The notes under the pieces: generated by a model | What the model saw: the letters and a program-made list of their open reading frames with translations, nothing else | Database searches by the model: none | What the model was told of the DNA's origin: nothing | Shown here: piece by piece, positions 52,334-61,086 of the stretch | Numbering within the stretch: position 1 is the first letter of the stretch | Layout: the number at the start of each line of letters is the position of its first letter | Origin: Mycobacterium sp. URHB0044 | GTDB taxonomy: Bacteria > Actinomycetota > Actinomycetes > Mycobacteriales > Mycobacteriaceae | DNA: 64,000 bases | NCBI RefSeq assembly: GCF_000620625.1 | Contig: NZ_JIAW01000001.1 | Coordinates: 372,001-436,000 of the forward strand | Direction of reading: 5' to 3' | Position numbers and translations under genes: made by a program

Positions 52334-52822
52334 ATGCCAGCTGGCCCTCCTGCGCTCAGCGGCCCCGCGCACACGGATCTGGACGCGTTGGGACGCCGAA
52401 TCCGCACGCGTCGCCAACAGTTGGGGGTCAGCATGGTGGCGACCGCCGAGGCGGCCGGGATCTCGCGGGTAACCCTGCACCGAATCGAGCGAGGCGTACC
52501 GGCCGTGACCATGGGCGCATATATGAATGTTGCCGCCGCGCTTGGGTTGAGACTGGCGGTGTGCGACGGCGCGGTGGCCTCCCAACGCGACACCGGCAAG
52601 GACACTCCACCCAGGGCTGACCAAATCCGGATCGGCGACTACCCGCAACTCCGGCAAATCGCGTGGCAGCTCGATGCGGACACCGAAGTCACCGAGGCCG
52701 AGGCGCTGCAGCTCTACGAACGCAATTGGCGCCACGTCGATACGGCAGCGATGGATCCAGTGGAGAAAGAATTCGTGCAGCGACTGGCGGACACCCTGAG
52801 CCGCGGGAGGCTCGTTGTTTAA
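52334..52822 (+). CDS. XRE-family antitoxin of a nucleotidyltransferase toxin-antitoxin pair
   Basis: This 162-aa protein has a helix-turn-helix at about residues 19-75 (SMVATAEAAGISRVTLHRIE). The C-terminal half, with RADQIRIGDYPQLRQIAWQL and a helical region, would contact the toxin. The ATG at 52334 is chosen by its distance from the -10 element; an in-frame ATG at 52322 is possible. The stop overlaps the downstream nucleotidyltransferase start by eight bases. It probably neutralises that protein and represses the operon. The order regulator-then-nucleotidyltransferase is that of AbiE and mycobacterial MenAT systems. Confidence 0.8.
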   Translation: MPAGPPALSGPAHTDLDALGRRIRTRRQQLGVSMVATAEAAGISRVTLHRIERGVPAVTMGAYMNVAAALGLRLAVCDGAVASQRDTGKDTPPRADQIRIGDYPQLRQIAWQLDADTEVTEAEALQLYERNWRHVDTAAMDPVEKEFVQRLADTLSRGRLVV

Positions 52823-53522
52823 CCGGCCTCACCACCGGCGGGTCGCAACAGTGGTGCAGGCACTCGACGCCAACCTCCTCATCAGTTTTCGCTGCTACTT
52901 CGGCGGTGGAACGGCGATCGTCCTCCGGTATGGCGAATACAGAGAGTCCCGGGACATCGACTTCCTGGTCTCCGACATAGACGGCTACCGGCAACTCCGA
53001 CAGCTCGTCATCGGCCCCGATGGAATCAATGCTCTGACACACCATCCGCTGACCCAGCTGAGAGAGGTGCGCGCCGACCAGTACGGCATCCGCACTCTTC
53101 TCGAAATCGACGGAGAGCCGATCAAATTCGAGATCATCCACGAAGGCCGCATCTCCCTGGACACACCCGGCGGGGACGATCAAGTGTGCGGCGTGGCGAC
53201 TCTGACCCGACTGGACACCGCGTCCAGCAAGCTCCTCGCGAACGCAGACCGTTGGGCGGACAGGTCGGTATTCAGCCGCGATCTCATCGACCTCGCCATG
53301 ATGCAGCCCACGCCGAGCATCCTCGACGAAGCGGTTGCCAAAACGGACCGCGCCTACGGAGACAGCACCGTACGCTCGCTGCACTCGGCCGTCGCATACT
53401 TGCGGGACGACCCGAGCCGACTCGATGAATGCATGAGCGCGCTCGGCATGTGGGATACGCCCAAAGCTCTTTTGTGGCAGCGGATCACCATTCTTGCCGA
53501 GTACCTCACTCGGGGCGAGTGA
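52815..53522 (+). CDS. AbiEii/MenT-like nucleotidyltransferase toxin
   Basis: This 235-aa protein has a minimal nucleotidyltransferase site: FGGGTAIVLRYG (residues 29-40) followed by ESRDIDFLVSD with Asp47 and Asp49 as metal ligands. That is the AbiEii/DUF1814-type pattern, to which the M. tuberculosis MenT toxins that modify tRNA ends also belong. TTG is the start, with GGGAGG four bases upstream and the preceding antitoxin gene overlapping. Toxin function is inferred from family and gene order; the target is unknown. The C-terminal part is helical without recognised motifs. Confidence 0.8.
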   Translation: MFNRPHHRRVATVVQALDANLLISFRCYFGGGTAIVLRYGEYRESRDIDFLVSDIDGYRQLRQLVIGPDGINALTHHPLTQLREVRADQYGIRTLLEIDGEPIKFEIIHEGRISLDTPGGDDQVCGVATLTRLDTASSKLLANADRWADRSVFSRDLIDLAMMQPTPSILDEAVAKTDRAYGDSTVRSLHSAVAYLRDDPSRLDECMSALGMWDTPKALLWQRITILAEYLTRGE

Positions 53523-53613
53523 CATAGGTCTCTGTGGCCCGTCAAATAGCCAAGTCATGCGGGATGCGGACGTTCCGCGGTGGCGTCAGCCCAGCGCGCC
53601 GGAGTAAGCAGGG

Positions 53614-55866
53614 GTGGTGACCAACATCGACGAGCTCACCCTCGAACAGCGCGCCGCGCTCGGTAGCGGCGCCGGGTTCTGGAGCACCAAGGCCATCGGA
53701 TCCGTGCCGGCGATCACGCTGACCGACGGCCCGCACGGCGTGCGCCTGCAGGACGGTGCCGCCGATCACCTCGGCATCTCCGGCAGTAGACCCGCCACCT
53801 GCTTTCCGCCTGCAGTGGCGCTCGGTCAGAGCTGGGACCCGGACATCGTCGAGCGGGTCGGCGCGGCACTCGGTGACGAGTGCCGGTCAACCGGAGTGCA
53901 CGTGCTGCTCGGCCCTGGCGTCAACATCAAGCGCGACCCGCGCTGCGGACGGAACTTCGAGTACTACTCCGAGGATCCGCTGGTGTCGGGAGTGCTTGGG
54001 GCGGCGTGGGTTAAAGGCTTGCAGAGCCGAGGCGTGGGTGCATCGCTGAAGCACTTCGCGGCCAACAACACCGAGAACGACCGGATGCGATCCAGCTCCG
54101 ACGTCGACGCGCGCACGCTGCGCGAGATCTATCTGCGCGCGTTCCAACGAGTCGTGGAAGACGCGCAGCCGTGGACGGTGATGTGCTCGTACAACCGGAT
54201 CAACGGCGTTCACGCCGCTCAGAACCGGTGGCTGCTGACCACGGTGCTGCGCGACGAGTGGGGCTTCGACGGTGTCGTGGTGAGCGACTGGGGTGCTGTC
54301 ACCGACCGCGTAGCGGCCGTCGCCGCGGGCCTCGACCTCGAAATGCCCTCTCCCGGTGACGAAACCGACGCCGAAGTGGTCGAGGCGGTCAAGGCCGGTG
54401 ACCTCGACGTCGCGGCCGTCGACCGGGCTGCCGGGAATGTCACCCGACTCGTCGACAGGGTGACACGGGACGCGGGGCAGCCTCTGGACGTCGACGGCCA
54501 TCACGCCCTCGCCAGGGAGGCCGCCGGACGGACCATCGTGCTGCTCAAGAACGACGGCGAGCTGCTCCCTCTCGAACCGGACACGGGCATCGCCGTCATC
54601 GGCGAATTCGCCGAGTCGCCTCGGTTCCAGGGCGGCGGCAGCTCGCACGTCAATCCGACGCGAGTCGACGTTCCGCTCGATGAAATCCGCAGGGCCGCAA
54701 AGTCGGTGACCTATTCGCCGGGTTTCACCACCGATGGCTCCGGTGATGCCGACGAGCTGCGGCGTGACGCGGTCGCGGCCGCCCGAGCTGCCGACACGGC
54801 GGTGGTGTTCCTCGGTCTCGCCGCCGACCAGGAATCCGAAGGGTTCGACCGCACGCACATCGAGCTTCCCGCCGAACAACTGGAACTGCTGAACGACGTG
54901 GTGGCCGCCCAGCCGCGCACCGTCGTCGTGCTGTCCCACGGCGGCGTAGTCCGCCTTGCTCCGGTCACCGACGTCGCACCGGCGATCCTCGACGGTGCGC
55001 TTCTGGGCCAAGCCGGGGGTGGGGCCATCGCCGACGTTCTGTTCGGGATCGTCAATCCGTCCGGCAAGCTGGCCGAGTCGGTGCCGGTGCGGCTGGAGGA
55101 TTCGCCCGCCTACCTCACCTCGCCCGGAGAGCACCAGCACGTGGTCTACGGCGAGCGGATCTTCGTCGGGTACCGCGGGTTCGACGCCCGCCGCCTGGAC
55201 GTGACGTTCCCGTTCGGCCACGGCCTGTCCTACACCCAGTTTGACTACGGTGACCTGCGGCTTTCCGTCGACGACACCGGCGTGACGGCGACCGTCAGCG
55301 TGAGGAACATGGGCGGACGTGCCGGTCGGGAGGTCGTCCAGCTGTACGTCGGATTGCCGACGTCGCACGTGGCTCGCGCGCCGCGTTCGCTCGTCGGCTT
55401 CGCGAGTGCGACGTTGGAACCGGGAGAGAGTCGTGACGTCGACATCGTCGTGTGCCGCCAAGACCTGGCCTACTGGGACGCCCGCCTGGACCGCTGGATC
55501 GTCGAGGGCGGCGACTACCAGTTCTCGGTCGGCGCATCGAGCCGCGACATCCGTTCGACGCGAACGACTTTCGTCGACGGTGACGACGCGCGGGTGCCGC
55601 TCACACTCGACTCCACACTGGGCGAAGTGCTCGGGGACCCCGTCGCCGCCCCGATCGTGCTGCAAGCCATGAGCGCTGCGGCGGACGGGAGCCTGGGCGC
55701 CGGCACGGAGAACGCCATGGGCGCCGACATGCAGCGCATGATGGCCGACATCCCGCTCGGCCGGATCGCCACGTTCACCGGCGGAAGGGTCAACCGTCAC
55801 CACCTCGAACAGCTTCTCGCGCACGTAAATTCGCAAGCCGAAACCACGAACGCAGAACGACCTTGA
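53614..55866 (+). CDS. Glycoside hydrolase family 3 (beta-glucosidase-like)
   Basis: This 750-aa protein has the GH3 N-terminal barrel with GPGVNIKRDPRCGRNFEYYS and SLKHFAANN, the nucleophile Asp225 in GVVVSDWGA, the second alpha/beta domain with GGGSSHVNP, and a C-terminal fibronectin-III-like domain (FPFGHGLSYTQFDYGDLRLS). No signal peptide is visible, so it acts in the cytoplasm on imported beta-glucosides or related glycosides. GTG at 53614 or the next codon could be the start. It stands alone between the toxin-antitoxin pair and the DUF2993 gene. Confidence 0.92.
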   Translation: MVTNIDELTLEQRAALGSGAGFWSTKAIGSVPAITLTDGPHGVRLQDGAADHLGISGSRPATCFPPAVALGQSWDPDIVERVGAALGDECRSTGVHVLLGPGVNIKRDPRCGRNFEYYSEDPLVSGVLGAAWVKGLQSRGVGASLKHFAANNTENDRMRSSSDVDARTLREIYLRAFQRVVEDAQPWTVMCSYNRINGVHAAQNRWLLTTVLRDEWGFDGVVVSDWGAVTDRVAAVAAGLDLEMPSPGDETDAEVVEAVKAGDLDVAAVDRAAGNVTRLVDRVTRDAGQPLDVDGHHALAREAAGRTIVLLKNDGELLPLEPDTGIAVIGEFAESPRFQGGGSSHVNPTRVDVPLDEIRRAAKSVTYSPGFTTDGSGDADELRRDAVAAARAADTAVVFLGLAADQESEGFDRTHIELPAEQLELLNDVVAAQPRTVVVLSHGGVVRLAPVTDVAPAILDGALLGQAGGGAIADVLFGIVNPSGKLAESVPVRLEDSPAYLTSPGEHQHVVYGERIFVGYRGFDARRLDVTFPFGHGLSYTQFDYGDLRLSVDDTGVTATVSVRNMGGRAGREVVQLYVGLPTSHVARAPRSLVGFASATLEPGESRDVDIVVCRQDLAYWDARLDRWIVEGGDYQFSVGASSRDIRSTRTTFVDGDDARVPLTLDSTLGEVLGDPVAAPIVLQAMSAAADGSLGAGTENAMGADMQRMMADIPLGRIATFTGGRVNRHHLEQLLAHVNSQAETTNAERP

Positions 55867-55897
55867 TGCGTCACGCCGATGGGGCACAATTGCGAGG

Positions 55898-56974
55898 GTG
55901 ACGACACCGCCGCAACGCCCCGGGGATCCTGGCTGGCGCGGCAGGCCCGTTCCGCCGCCAGACCCGGCGACGCGCCGGATCCCGCGCCCAGGTGCACCCG
56001 ACCCAACGACCCAGCGGATCCCGCCGCCACGCAGGCCGGAACCACCGACCGAGCAGTTCCGCGCGCGACAGCGACCTGCCGACGCCGCGGCTACCGAGAG
56101 AATCCGCAAGCCTGGGCCACCAGTCGGCCCTCCGCCGCCTCGCCCACCTGGCCCTCCGCCGAGCCCGCCCCGGCCCCCGAGCGGACCGCCGCCGGTGAAC
56201 CGCCCGCCGCCCCAACCGGTCGCCGATGCTCCTCCGCCGGCCCAACCGAAGCGCCGCCTCCGCGACCCGCTGTCGATCTTCCTGATCGCGATCATCGTTC
56301 TCGCGCTCCTGGCGGGAGGTCTGGCCGGCGCCGAGCTGTACGCCCGCAACCGTGCGGACAGCATCCTCGTCGAGGTCGCCGAATGCGTCGTCAAGGACGG
56401 CGTGACGATCTCGTTCGGCGTGAACCCGCCCTTCCTGTGGCAGCACATCACCGGGCACTACACCAACATCTCCGTCGTCACCGCCGGGAAGAATGTCCAG
56501 GACGCCAACGGGATGACGGCCGACGTGACGCTGAAGGACGTGCGGCTGCAGGACTCCGCGGACGCGAAGGGCACCATCGGATCGCTGGATGCGACGCTCA
56601 CCTGGAAGTCCGCAGGCATCAAGGACACCGTCGCCGCCAACCTGCCTGGCGTGGGCAATCTGGTGACCGGCGTGAGCACCGACCCCGCCGCGGGCACCAT
56701 CGTCCTCGAAGCGGGCGACAACAGCGTCACGGCCAAGCCCGTCGTCTCCAACGGCGACCTCGATCTTCAGGTGCTCGACGTCAAGGGTCCGCTGCCCAAG
56801 GATGCGGTGCAGACCGCGCTGAACGACCTCACCAAGAAGCTGAATGACAACTACCCGCTCGGGATTCACGCCGACAGCGTCGAGGTCACCGATACCGGTG
56901 TCGTCGGGAAGTTCTCCAGCCGGAACGCGTCGATTCCCAAAGAGGACGCCAACCCCTGCTTCGCTCGCCTCTAA
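55898..56974 (+). CDS. DUF2993 (LmeA-like) membrane-anchored protein with Pro-rich N-terminus
   Basis: This 358-aa protein has about 120 cytoplasmic residues rich in Pro and Arg (PPRPPGPPPSPPRPPSGPPP), one membrane helix at about 126-147 (SIFLIAIIVLALLAGGLAGA), and an extracytoplasmic DUF2993 domain with the single-Cys segment VAECVVKDGV. DUF2993 includes LmeA, which supports mannan elongation of mycobacterial lipoglycans, and lipid-binding is suspected for the fold. The Pro-rich head is unlike the lipoprotein LmeA. GTG start. Its stop overlaps the stop of the convergent small gene by four bases. Confidence 0.82.
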   Translation: MTTPPQRPGDPGWRGRPVPPPDPATRRIPRPGAPDPTTQRIPPPRRPEPPTEQFRARQRPADAAATERIRKPGPPVGPPPPRPPGPPPSPPRPPSGPPPVNRPPPQPVADAPPPAQPKRRLRDPLSIFLIAIIVLALLAGGLAGAELYARNRADSILVEVAECVVKDGVTISFGVNPPFLWQHITGHYTNISVVTAGKNVQDANGMTADVTLKDVRLQDSADAKGTIGSLDATLTWKSAGIKDTVAANLPGVGNLVTGVSTDPAAGTIVLEAGDNSVTAKPVVSNGDLDLQVLDVKGPLPKDAVQTALNDLTKKLNDNYPLGIHADSVEVTDTGVVGKFSSRNASIPKEDANPCFARL

Positions 56975-57246
56975 GTCGTCTGGAGCGCCGCAGCGTCGAG
57001 GAGGGCCTTGCGAGCACTTGCCCGAGGGACTCCGCGTCGCTCCAGCACGTCCAGCAGTTGATCGACGGTCTGGCACACGGTGACCTTCCCCGTGCGCTCG
57101 GCTACGGTCCACGCCCGGTCGACGACGCGCACGCGCACGTCGCTTGCCATCCTTTCGGCGGCATTCGCGACGGCCGCGCGACGCCGCGGCCCCGAGACCT
57201 GCGGCGCCAGTGGGTCGTGGGGACCTGCGCCGCATCCGCCGCACAT
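56971..57246 (-). CDS. Small hypothetical protein with N-terminal CxxC
   Basis: This 91-aa protein begins MCGGCGAGPHDPLAPQ and continues with a mostly helical segment ending VDQLLDVLERRGVPRASARK. I do not recognise a family. The CGGC motif could bind a metal or be redox-active. It is supported as a gene by exact coupling: its ATG overlaps the TGA of the preceding SDR gene (TGATG) on the same strand. It is the last gene of the LacI-controlled operon, and its stop overlaps the stop of the DUF2993 gene. Confidence 0.6.
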   Translation of the reverse strand: MCGGCGAGPHDPLAPQVSGPRRRAAVANAAERMASDVRVRVVDRAWTVAERTGKVTVCQTVDQLLDVLERRGVPRASARKALLDAAALQTT

Positions 57247-57995
57247 CAGGGCATCACGTCACCGGAGTTGGGCCCGAGGACCTGACCGACGAACAGGTTG
57301 CCGCCCGGGTCGGACGCGAGCAGCACCGCGGTGGGCGCGACTTCGTCGGCGGTGCCGAAGCGGCCGAGTGGCAGCTCGGAACGTTTGGCGCGCTTCCAGT
57401 CGTCGTCGATTCCTCCGAGCAGCGGCGTCTCGATGGGCCCCGGCGCGATCGCATTGACGAGCACCCCCCGCGACGAGACTTCCAATGCAAGGGATTTCGT
57501 CATGGCGATGACGCCGGCCTTTGCGGCCGCGTAGTGCGCCAGCGATTCGCCACCCTTGATGCCGAGCTGCGAGGCGACGTTGATGATGCGGCCGTTACCC
57601 TGCGCGAGCATGCCGGGCAGCACGGCCCTGTTGAGCAGGAAGACGCTCGTCAGATCGACCGCGATCGTCTCCTGCCACTGCGCGAGCGGCATGTCGACCA
57701 TCGGCGACTGGGTGAGGATGCCGTGCGAGGTGACCAGGATGTCGATCCGGCCGAGGAGATCGGTCGCTGCGGTGACGGCGTCGTTGACCGCGGCCTCATC
57801 GGTGGCGTCGAGGATGAGCCCGTCGACGGTTCCGAGTTCGCGTGCGGTGTCGACGACGCCGGGGGAGCGGTCGGCGAGGGCGACGCGGGCACCGGCTGCG
57901 AGGTAGTGCGCGGCGATCGCCCGGCCGATACCGCTTGCCGCGCCGGTGATCAGCGCGGTGCGGCCGTCGAGCAACGTGGTGTTCGGGATGCTCAT
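57246..57995 (-). CDS. SDR family oxidoreductase
   Basis: This 249-aa short-chain dehydrogenase has TGAASGIGRAIAAHYL, Ser in NVASQLGIKG and YAAAKAGVIA for Tyr/Lys; the NNAG position reads TSHGIL, a variant. Asp in ALADRSPG after the second strand suggests NAD(H). It lies 7 bp after the SDR gene at 58003 and overlaps the small CxxC gene. It may oxidise a hydroxy acid produced by the operon's hydrolases, but the substrate is unknown. Confidence 0.86.
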   Translation of the reverse strand: MSIPNTTLLDGRTALITGAASGIGRAIAAHYLAAGARVALADRSPGVVDTARELGTVDGLILDATDEAAVNDAVTAATDLLGRIDILVTSHGILTQSPMVDMPLAQWQETIAVDLTSVFLLNRAVLPGMLAQGNGRIINVASQLGIKGGESLAHYAAAKAGVIAMTKSLALEVSSRGVLVNAIAPGPIETPLLGGIDDDWKRAKRSELPLGRFGTADEVAPTAVLLASDPGGNLFVGQVLGPNSGDVMP

Positions 57996-58002
57996 GGGTG
58001 CC

Positions 58003-58773
58003 TCAGTCCCGCATCTGCACGGTCAGGGCACCGTCGACGACGATGGCTTGACCGTTGACGTAGGAGGCGGCGTCACTGGCCAGAAACGCTGCTACGGAGG
58101 CGATTTCGTCCGGTCGGCCGACCCTGCCGGCGGGGATGTAGCCGGCGGCCGCGCGTAGTCCTGCTGGTCCCAGCGAGTTGACGGCGTCCAGCGATTGCGG
58201 TGTTTCGATGAGCCCCGGAATGATCGCGTTCGCCCGGACGCCGCGCGGTCCCAGTTCGACGGCGAGGCTGCGGACCAGTCCGATGACTCCTGCCTTCGCG
58301 GTGGCGTAGTGCGCGTGCTGTCCCCACCCGTACACGCCGCCCGCGATGGAGGACACCGCGATGATGGATCCGCCGGTGGTCAAGTGGGCTGCCGCGGCGC
58401 GCGCGGTGCGCATCACGCCGTGCAGGTCGACCTGGAGCACGTCGTCCCATTGCTCGTCGGTCATGACGGTGAATTCTGCGGCGCGCAGGATGCCGGCGTT
58501 GGCGATCGCGGTGTCCAGGCGCCCCCATCGGGACAGCGCCTCGTCGACGAACCGCTGCACCGACGCGGTGTCGCGGACGTCGACTTCGATCACCGCGCCC
58601 TCGCCGTCGACTTCCTGGACGGCGGCGAGGGTCTTGCTCGGATCGTGCGGGTCACCCGAGTAGGTGCCGATCCCGATCCGGTACCCGGCCCGCGCCAGGC
58701 TCACCGCGGTCGCTGCGCCAATGCCGGACGCGGCTCCCGTGATGACCGCGACGGGCTGTGCGGCGGCGGTCAT
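58003..58773 (-). CDS. SDR family oxidoreductase
   Basis: This 256-aa short-chain dehydrogenase has TGAASGIGAATAVSLA, ANAG (IANAGILRA), catalytic Ser in VSSIAGGVYG and YATAKAGVIG for Tyr/Lys, ending IVVDGALTV. GTYSGDP after the second strand suggests NADP(H). The ATG overlaps the MFS transporter stop by 4 bp. The open frame reaching further upstream is a shadow of the transporter gene. It is the first of two SDRs in the LacI-controlled operon. Confidence 0.87.
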   Translation of the reverse strand: MTAAAQPVAVITGAASGIGAATAVSLARAGYRIGIGTYSGDPHDPSKTLAAVQEVDGEGAVIEVDVRDTASVQRFVDEALSRWGRLDTAIANAGILRAAEFTVMTDEQWDDVLQVDLHGVMRTARAAAAHLTTGGSIIAVSSIAGGVYGWGQHAHYATAKAGVIGLVRSLAVELGPRGVRANAIIPGLIETPQSLDAVNSLGPAGLRAAAGYIPAGRVGRPDEIASVAAFLASDAASYVNGQAIVVDGALTVQMRD

Positions 58774-60137
58774 GCGGGCGCCTCGACGGTTGCGGCGGAC
58801 TCCTCGACGTCGTCGCCGGTCGACACCTTGCGGACGAACAGCACGACGACAGCGGAGATCACGGCTCCGACCGCGCCGACGTACAGTGCGGCGGTCGAAT
58901 ATGGCACTGCCGTCGCGGTCAGACCGGTGAGGATGAAACCGCCGATGATCGCGCCGGGCTGGCTCATCGCCCCGATGAACGAGCTGCCGGTCGCGCGGCA
59001 GTCCGTCGTGAAGCACTCGGCCTGCAGGAACATGATCGCGGCGTACGGACCGAGCAGGAAGAACAACCCCATCATGTAGGTGCCAATGACGAAGAGCGGG
59101 TTGCTGGGCCCCAGCAGCATCGCGGCGAAGAAGCCGCCGGACAGCAGCCACCCGACGACGATCGTGTTGCGTCGGCCGAACCGGTCGCCGGCCCAGCCGT
59201 GCGCCAGGTAGCCGATGGCGCCGACGAGGTTGGACACGACCACCATCAGCAAGGTGTTCGACGCGTCGATGCCCTTGCCGGTCTCGAGGACGGTGGTGCC
59301 GAGCACCGAGAAGGTCTGGATGGCAAACCAATTGAACAGCCAGGCGACCGACAAGACGATCGTGTTGCGGAGGTGGACGCCGTGGAAGATGCGCCGGAAC
59401 GGTGCGGCGGTGTTGCCGTCGAGATCATAGGCGGCGGCCAGGCGGGCAGCGCCTGCGTCGTCGCCACTCTTGCGGAGTGCCCGGATGCGTTGCTGCAGTT
59501 CGAATTGCGGGCTCTCGTGCAGCTTGCGGCACAGCAGGGCCACGATGACCGCGGGGACGGTGGCGAGTAGGAACGCCAGCCGCCAGGCGCCTTCGCCGAA
59601 GATGGCGGTGACCACGGCGACGAACGCGGCGGCCAGCAGCGCACCGATGGGCCATCCCGTCTGCACCATCGAATAGACGAAGCCACGGTTGCGACGGATC
59701 TTCTCGTCGTCGGTGACCGCGTAGATTTCGTTGAGATACGTTGCGTTGACCGACTGTTCGGCCAAACCAAGGCCACTGATCGAGCGCACGCCGATCAGTG
59801 ACGCCGCTCCAGCGGTGGCGGCCGTGGCGGCCGACGATGCGGCGGTGCCTGCGACGGAGATGATCATGCCCTTGCGGCGGCCCAGCCGATCGACCACCGG
59901 CCCGACGCCGAGCACGACGATCGCCGTGCCGACGCTCACCAGCGTGGAGACGAGCAGCGCGTGACTGGTCGACCAGCCGAAGGATTCTGAAATGCGCGGC
60001 AGCAGTGTGCCGAACAAGATGAAGTCGTACACGGCGATCGTCCATGCGAGGAACGCGATGCCGGTGGCGGTGCGGGTTTCGCGAACCGGCACCCGCCGCA
60101 ACGGGGGTGCGGCAGCGTCGTCGGTCTGGGAGCTCAT
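58770..60137 (-). CDS. MFS transporter (sugar-porter/aromatic-acid-type)
   Basis: This 455-aa major facilitator has 12 predicted hydrophobic segments. GVGPVVDRLGRRKGMIIS is the loop 2-3 motif, and GWAGDRFGRRNTIVVG is its repeat in the second half, giving the sugar-porter-like D-R-x-G-R-R pattern. It would import or export a small organic acid or sugar-like compound. It is 33 bp downstream of the deacetylase-like gene and overlaps the SDR start by four bases, and so is the transport component of the operon. Confidence 0.9.
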   Translation of the reverse strand: MSSQTDDAAAPPLRRVPVRETRTATGIAFLAWTIAVYDFILFGTLLPRISESFGWSTSHALLVSTLVSVGTAIVVLGVGPVVDRLGRRKGMIISVAGTAASSAATAATAGAASLIGVRSISGLGLAEQSVNATYLNEIYAVTDDEKIRRNRGFVYSMVQTGWPIGALLAAAFVAVVTAIFGEGAWRLAFLLATVPAVIVALLCRKLHESPQFELQQRIRALRKSGDDAGAARLAAAYDLDGNTAAPFRRIFHGVHLRNTIVLSVAWLFNWFAIQTFSVLGTTVLETGKGIDASNTLLMVVVSNLVGAIGYLAHGWAGDRFGRRNTIVVGWLLSGGFFAAMLLGPSNPLFVIGTYMMGLFFLLGPYAAIMFLQAECFTTDCRATGSSFIGAMSQPGAIIGGFILTGLTATAVPYSTAALYVGAVGAVISAVVVLFVRKVSTGDDVEESAATVEAPA

Positions 60138-60170
60138 GAAGTCGGTGTCCTTCCGGTGGGTCGGTCGGGA

Positions 60171-61058
60171 TTACTCGGTGACGGTGCGCGGGCGGCGAAC
60201 CACGAAGTCCTTGGCGATGGCGTCGAAGGTGGTCCACGTGACGCCGTCGTGTTTGTTGATGTGTTCGATCAGCCGCTCGAGCATGAGCAGAACCTGCGGC
60301 CGCCCGGACACATCCGGATGGATGGTGAAAGTGAATACGGCATAGTCACTTTCGCGATACACCCAGTCGAACTGGTCACGCCACATCTCCTCGATTTGCC
60401 GAGGGTTGACGAAGCCGTGGCTGTTCGGGCTGGTCTTGATGAACATCATCGGCGGCAGGTCGTCGAGGTACCAGCTGGCCGGAATCTCGACCAGATCGGT
60501 CTCCTCGCCGCGCACCAGCGGCTTCATCCACGTCGCCGCGGGCTGGTCGTAGTCGATCTTGGTCCACGAGTCGCCGACCCGAACGTAGTACGGCTCGAAA
60601 TCGCGGTGCATCAGCGAGTGGTCGTAGGCGATGCCCCGCTCGATGAGCAGTTCGTTCGTCACCCTGCTGAATTCCCACCACGGCGCGACGTAGCCCGTGG
60701 GCCGCCGTCCGGACTTGGTGGTGATGAGGTCGATGCAGTGGTCGAGAATGTCCGATTCCTGCTGACGGCTCATCGCGATGGGATTCTCGTGGCTGTAGCC
60801 GTGCACGCCGATCTCGTGCCCGGCGGCCACGACCTGGTCGAACTGCTCGGGGAACGTCTCGACGGAGTGCCCGGGCCAGAACCAGGTGGAGGGCAGCTGG
60901 TAGCGCTCGAAGAGGCGGTTCAGCCGGGGGACGCCGACTTCACCGGCGAACACTCCGCGGGAGATGTCGCCGGGGGAGTCCTCACCTCCGTAGGAGCCGA
61001 GCCAGCCGCCGACGGCGTCTACGTCGACGCCGAATGCAACGAATATTTCCTTGGGCAC
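60171..61058 (-). CDS. Polysaccharide deacetylase family, PuuE/cyclic-imide-hydrolase-like
   Basis: This 295-aa NodB-fold protein has [11 protein letters not shown] (Asp12, Asp14) as the first metal motif, GVHGYSHEN (His86, His90) as the second and [10 protein letters not shown] as the third. Absence of a signal peptide and the long N-terminal substrate loop ([20 protein letters not shown]) resemble the intracellular amidohydrolase branch that includes allantoinase PuuE and cyclic imide hydrolases, not peptidoglycan deacetylases. The GTG start has AAGGAAA about ten bases upstream. It lies 28 bp downstream of the asparaginase gene. Opening of a cyclic amide is a reasonable hypothesis. Confidence 0.78.
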   Translation of the reverse strand: MPKEIFVAFGVDVDAVGGWLGSYGGEDSPGDISRGVFAGEVGVPRLNRLFERYQLPSTWFWPGHSVETFPEQFDQVVAAGHEIGVHGYSHENPIAMSRQQESDILDHCIDLITTKSGRRPTGYVAPWWEFSRVTNELLIERGIAYDHSLMHRDFEPYYVRVGDSWTKIDYDQPAATWMKPLVRGEETDLVEIPASWYLDDLPPMMFIKTSPNSHGFVNPRQIEEMWRDQFDWVYRESDYAVFTFTIHPDVSGRPQVLLMLERLIEHINKHDGVTWTTFDAIAKDFVVRRPRTVTE

Positions 61059-61086
61059 CTTGGGGTTTCCTTTCCGGTGTTGTTTT

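Noticed and set aside
53887..56451. A long 854-codon minus-strand open frame across the GH3 gene
   Set aside because: It is antisense to a well-supported GH3 enzyme and the DUF2993 gene, and its composition (Arg, Gly, His, Asp) is what high-G+C DNA gives in the opposite frame. No domain is visible.
58774..59331. Longer frame of the SDR encoded at 58003
   Set aside because: The extension is a frame shadow of the MFS transporter gene; the ATG at 58773 gives an ATGA overlap and a normal SDR N-terminus.
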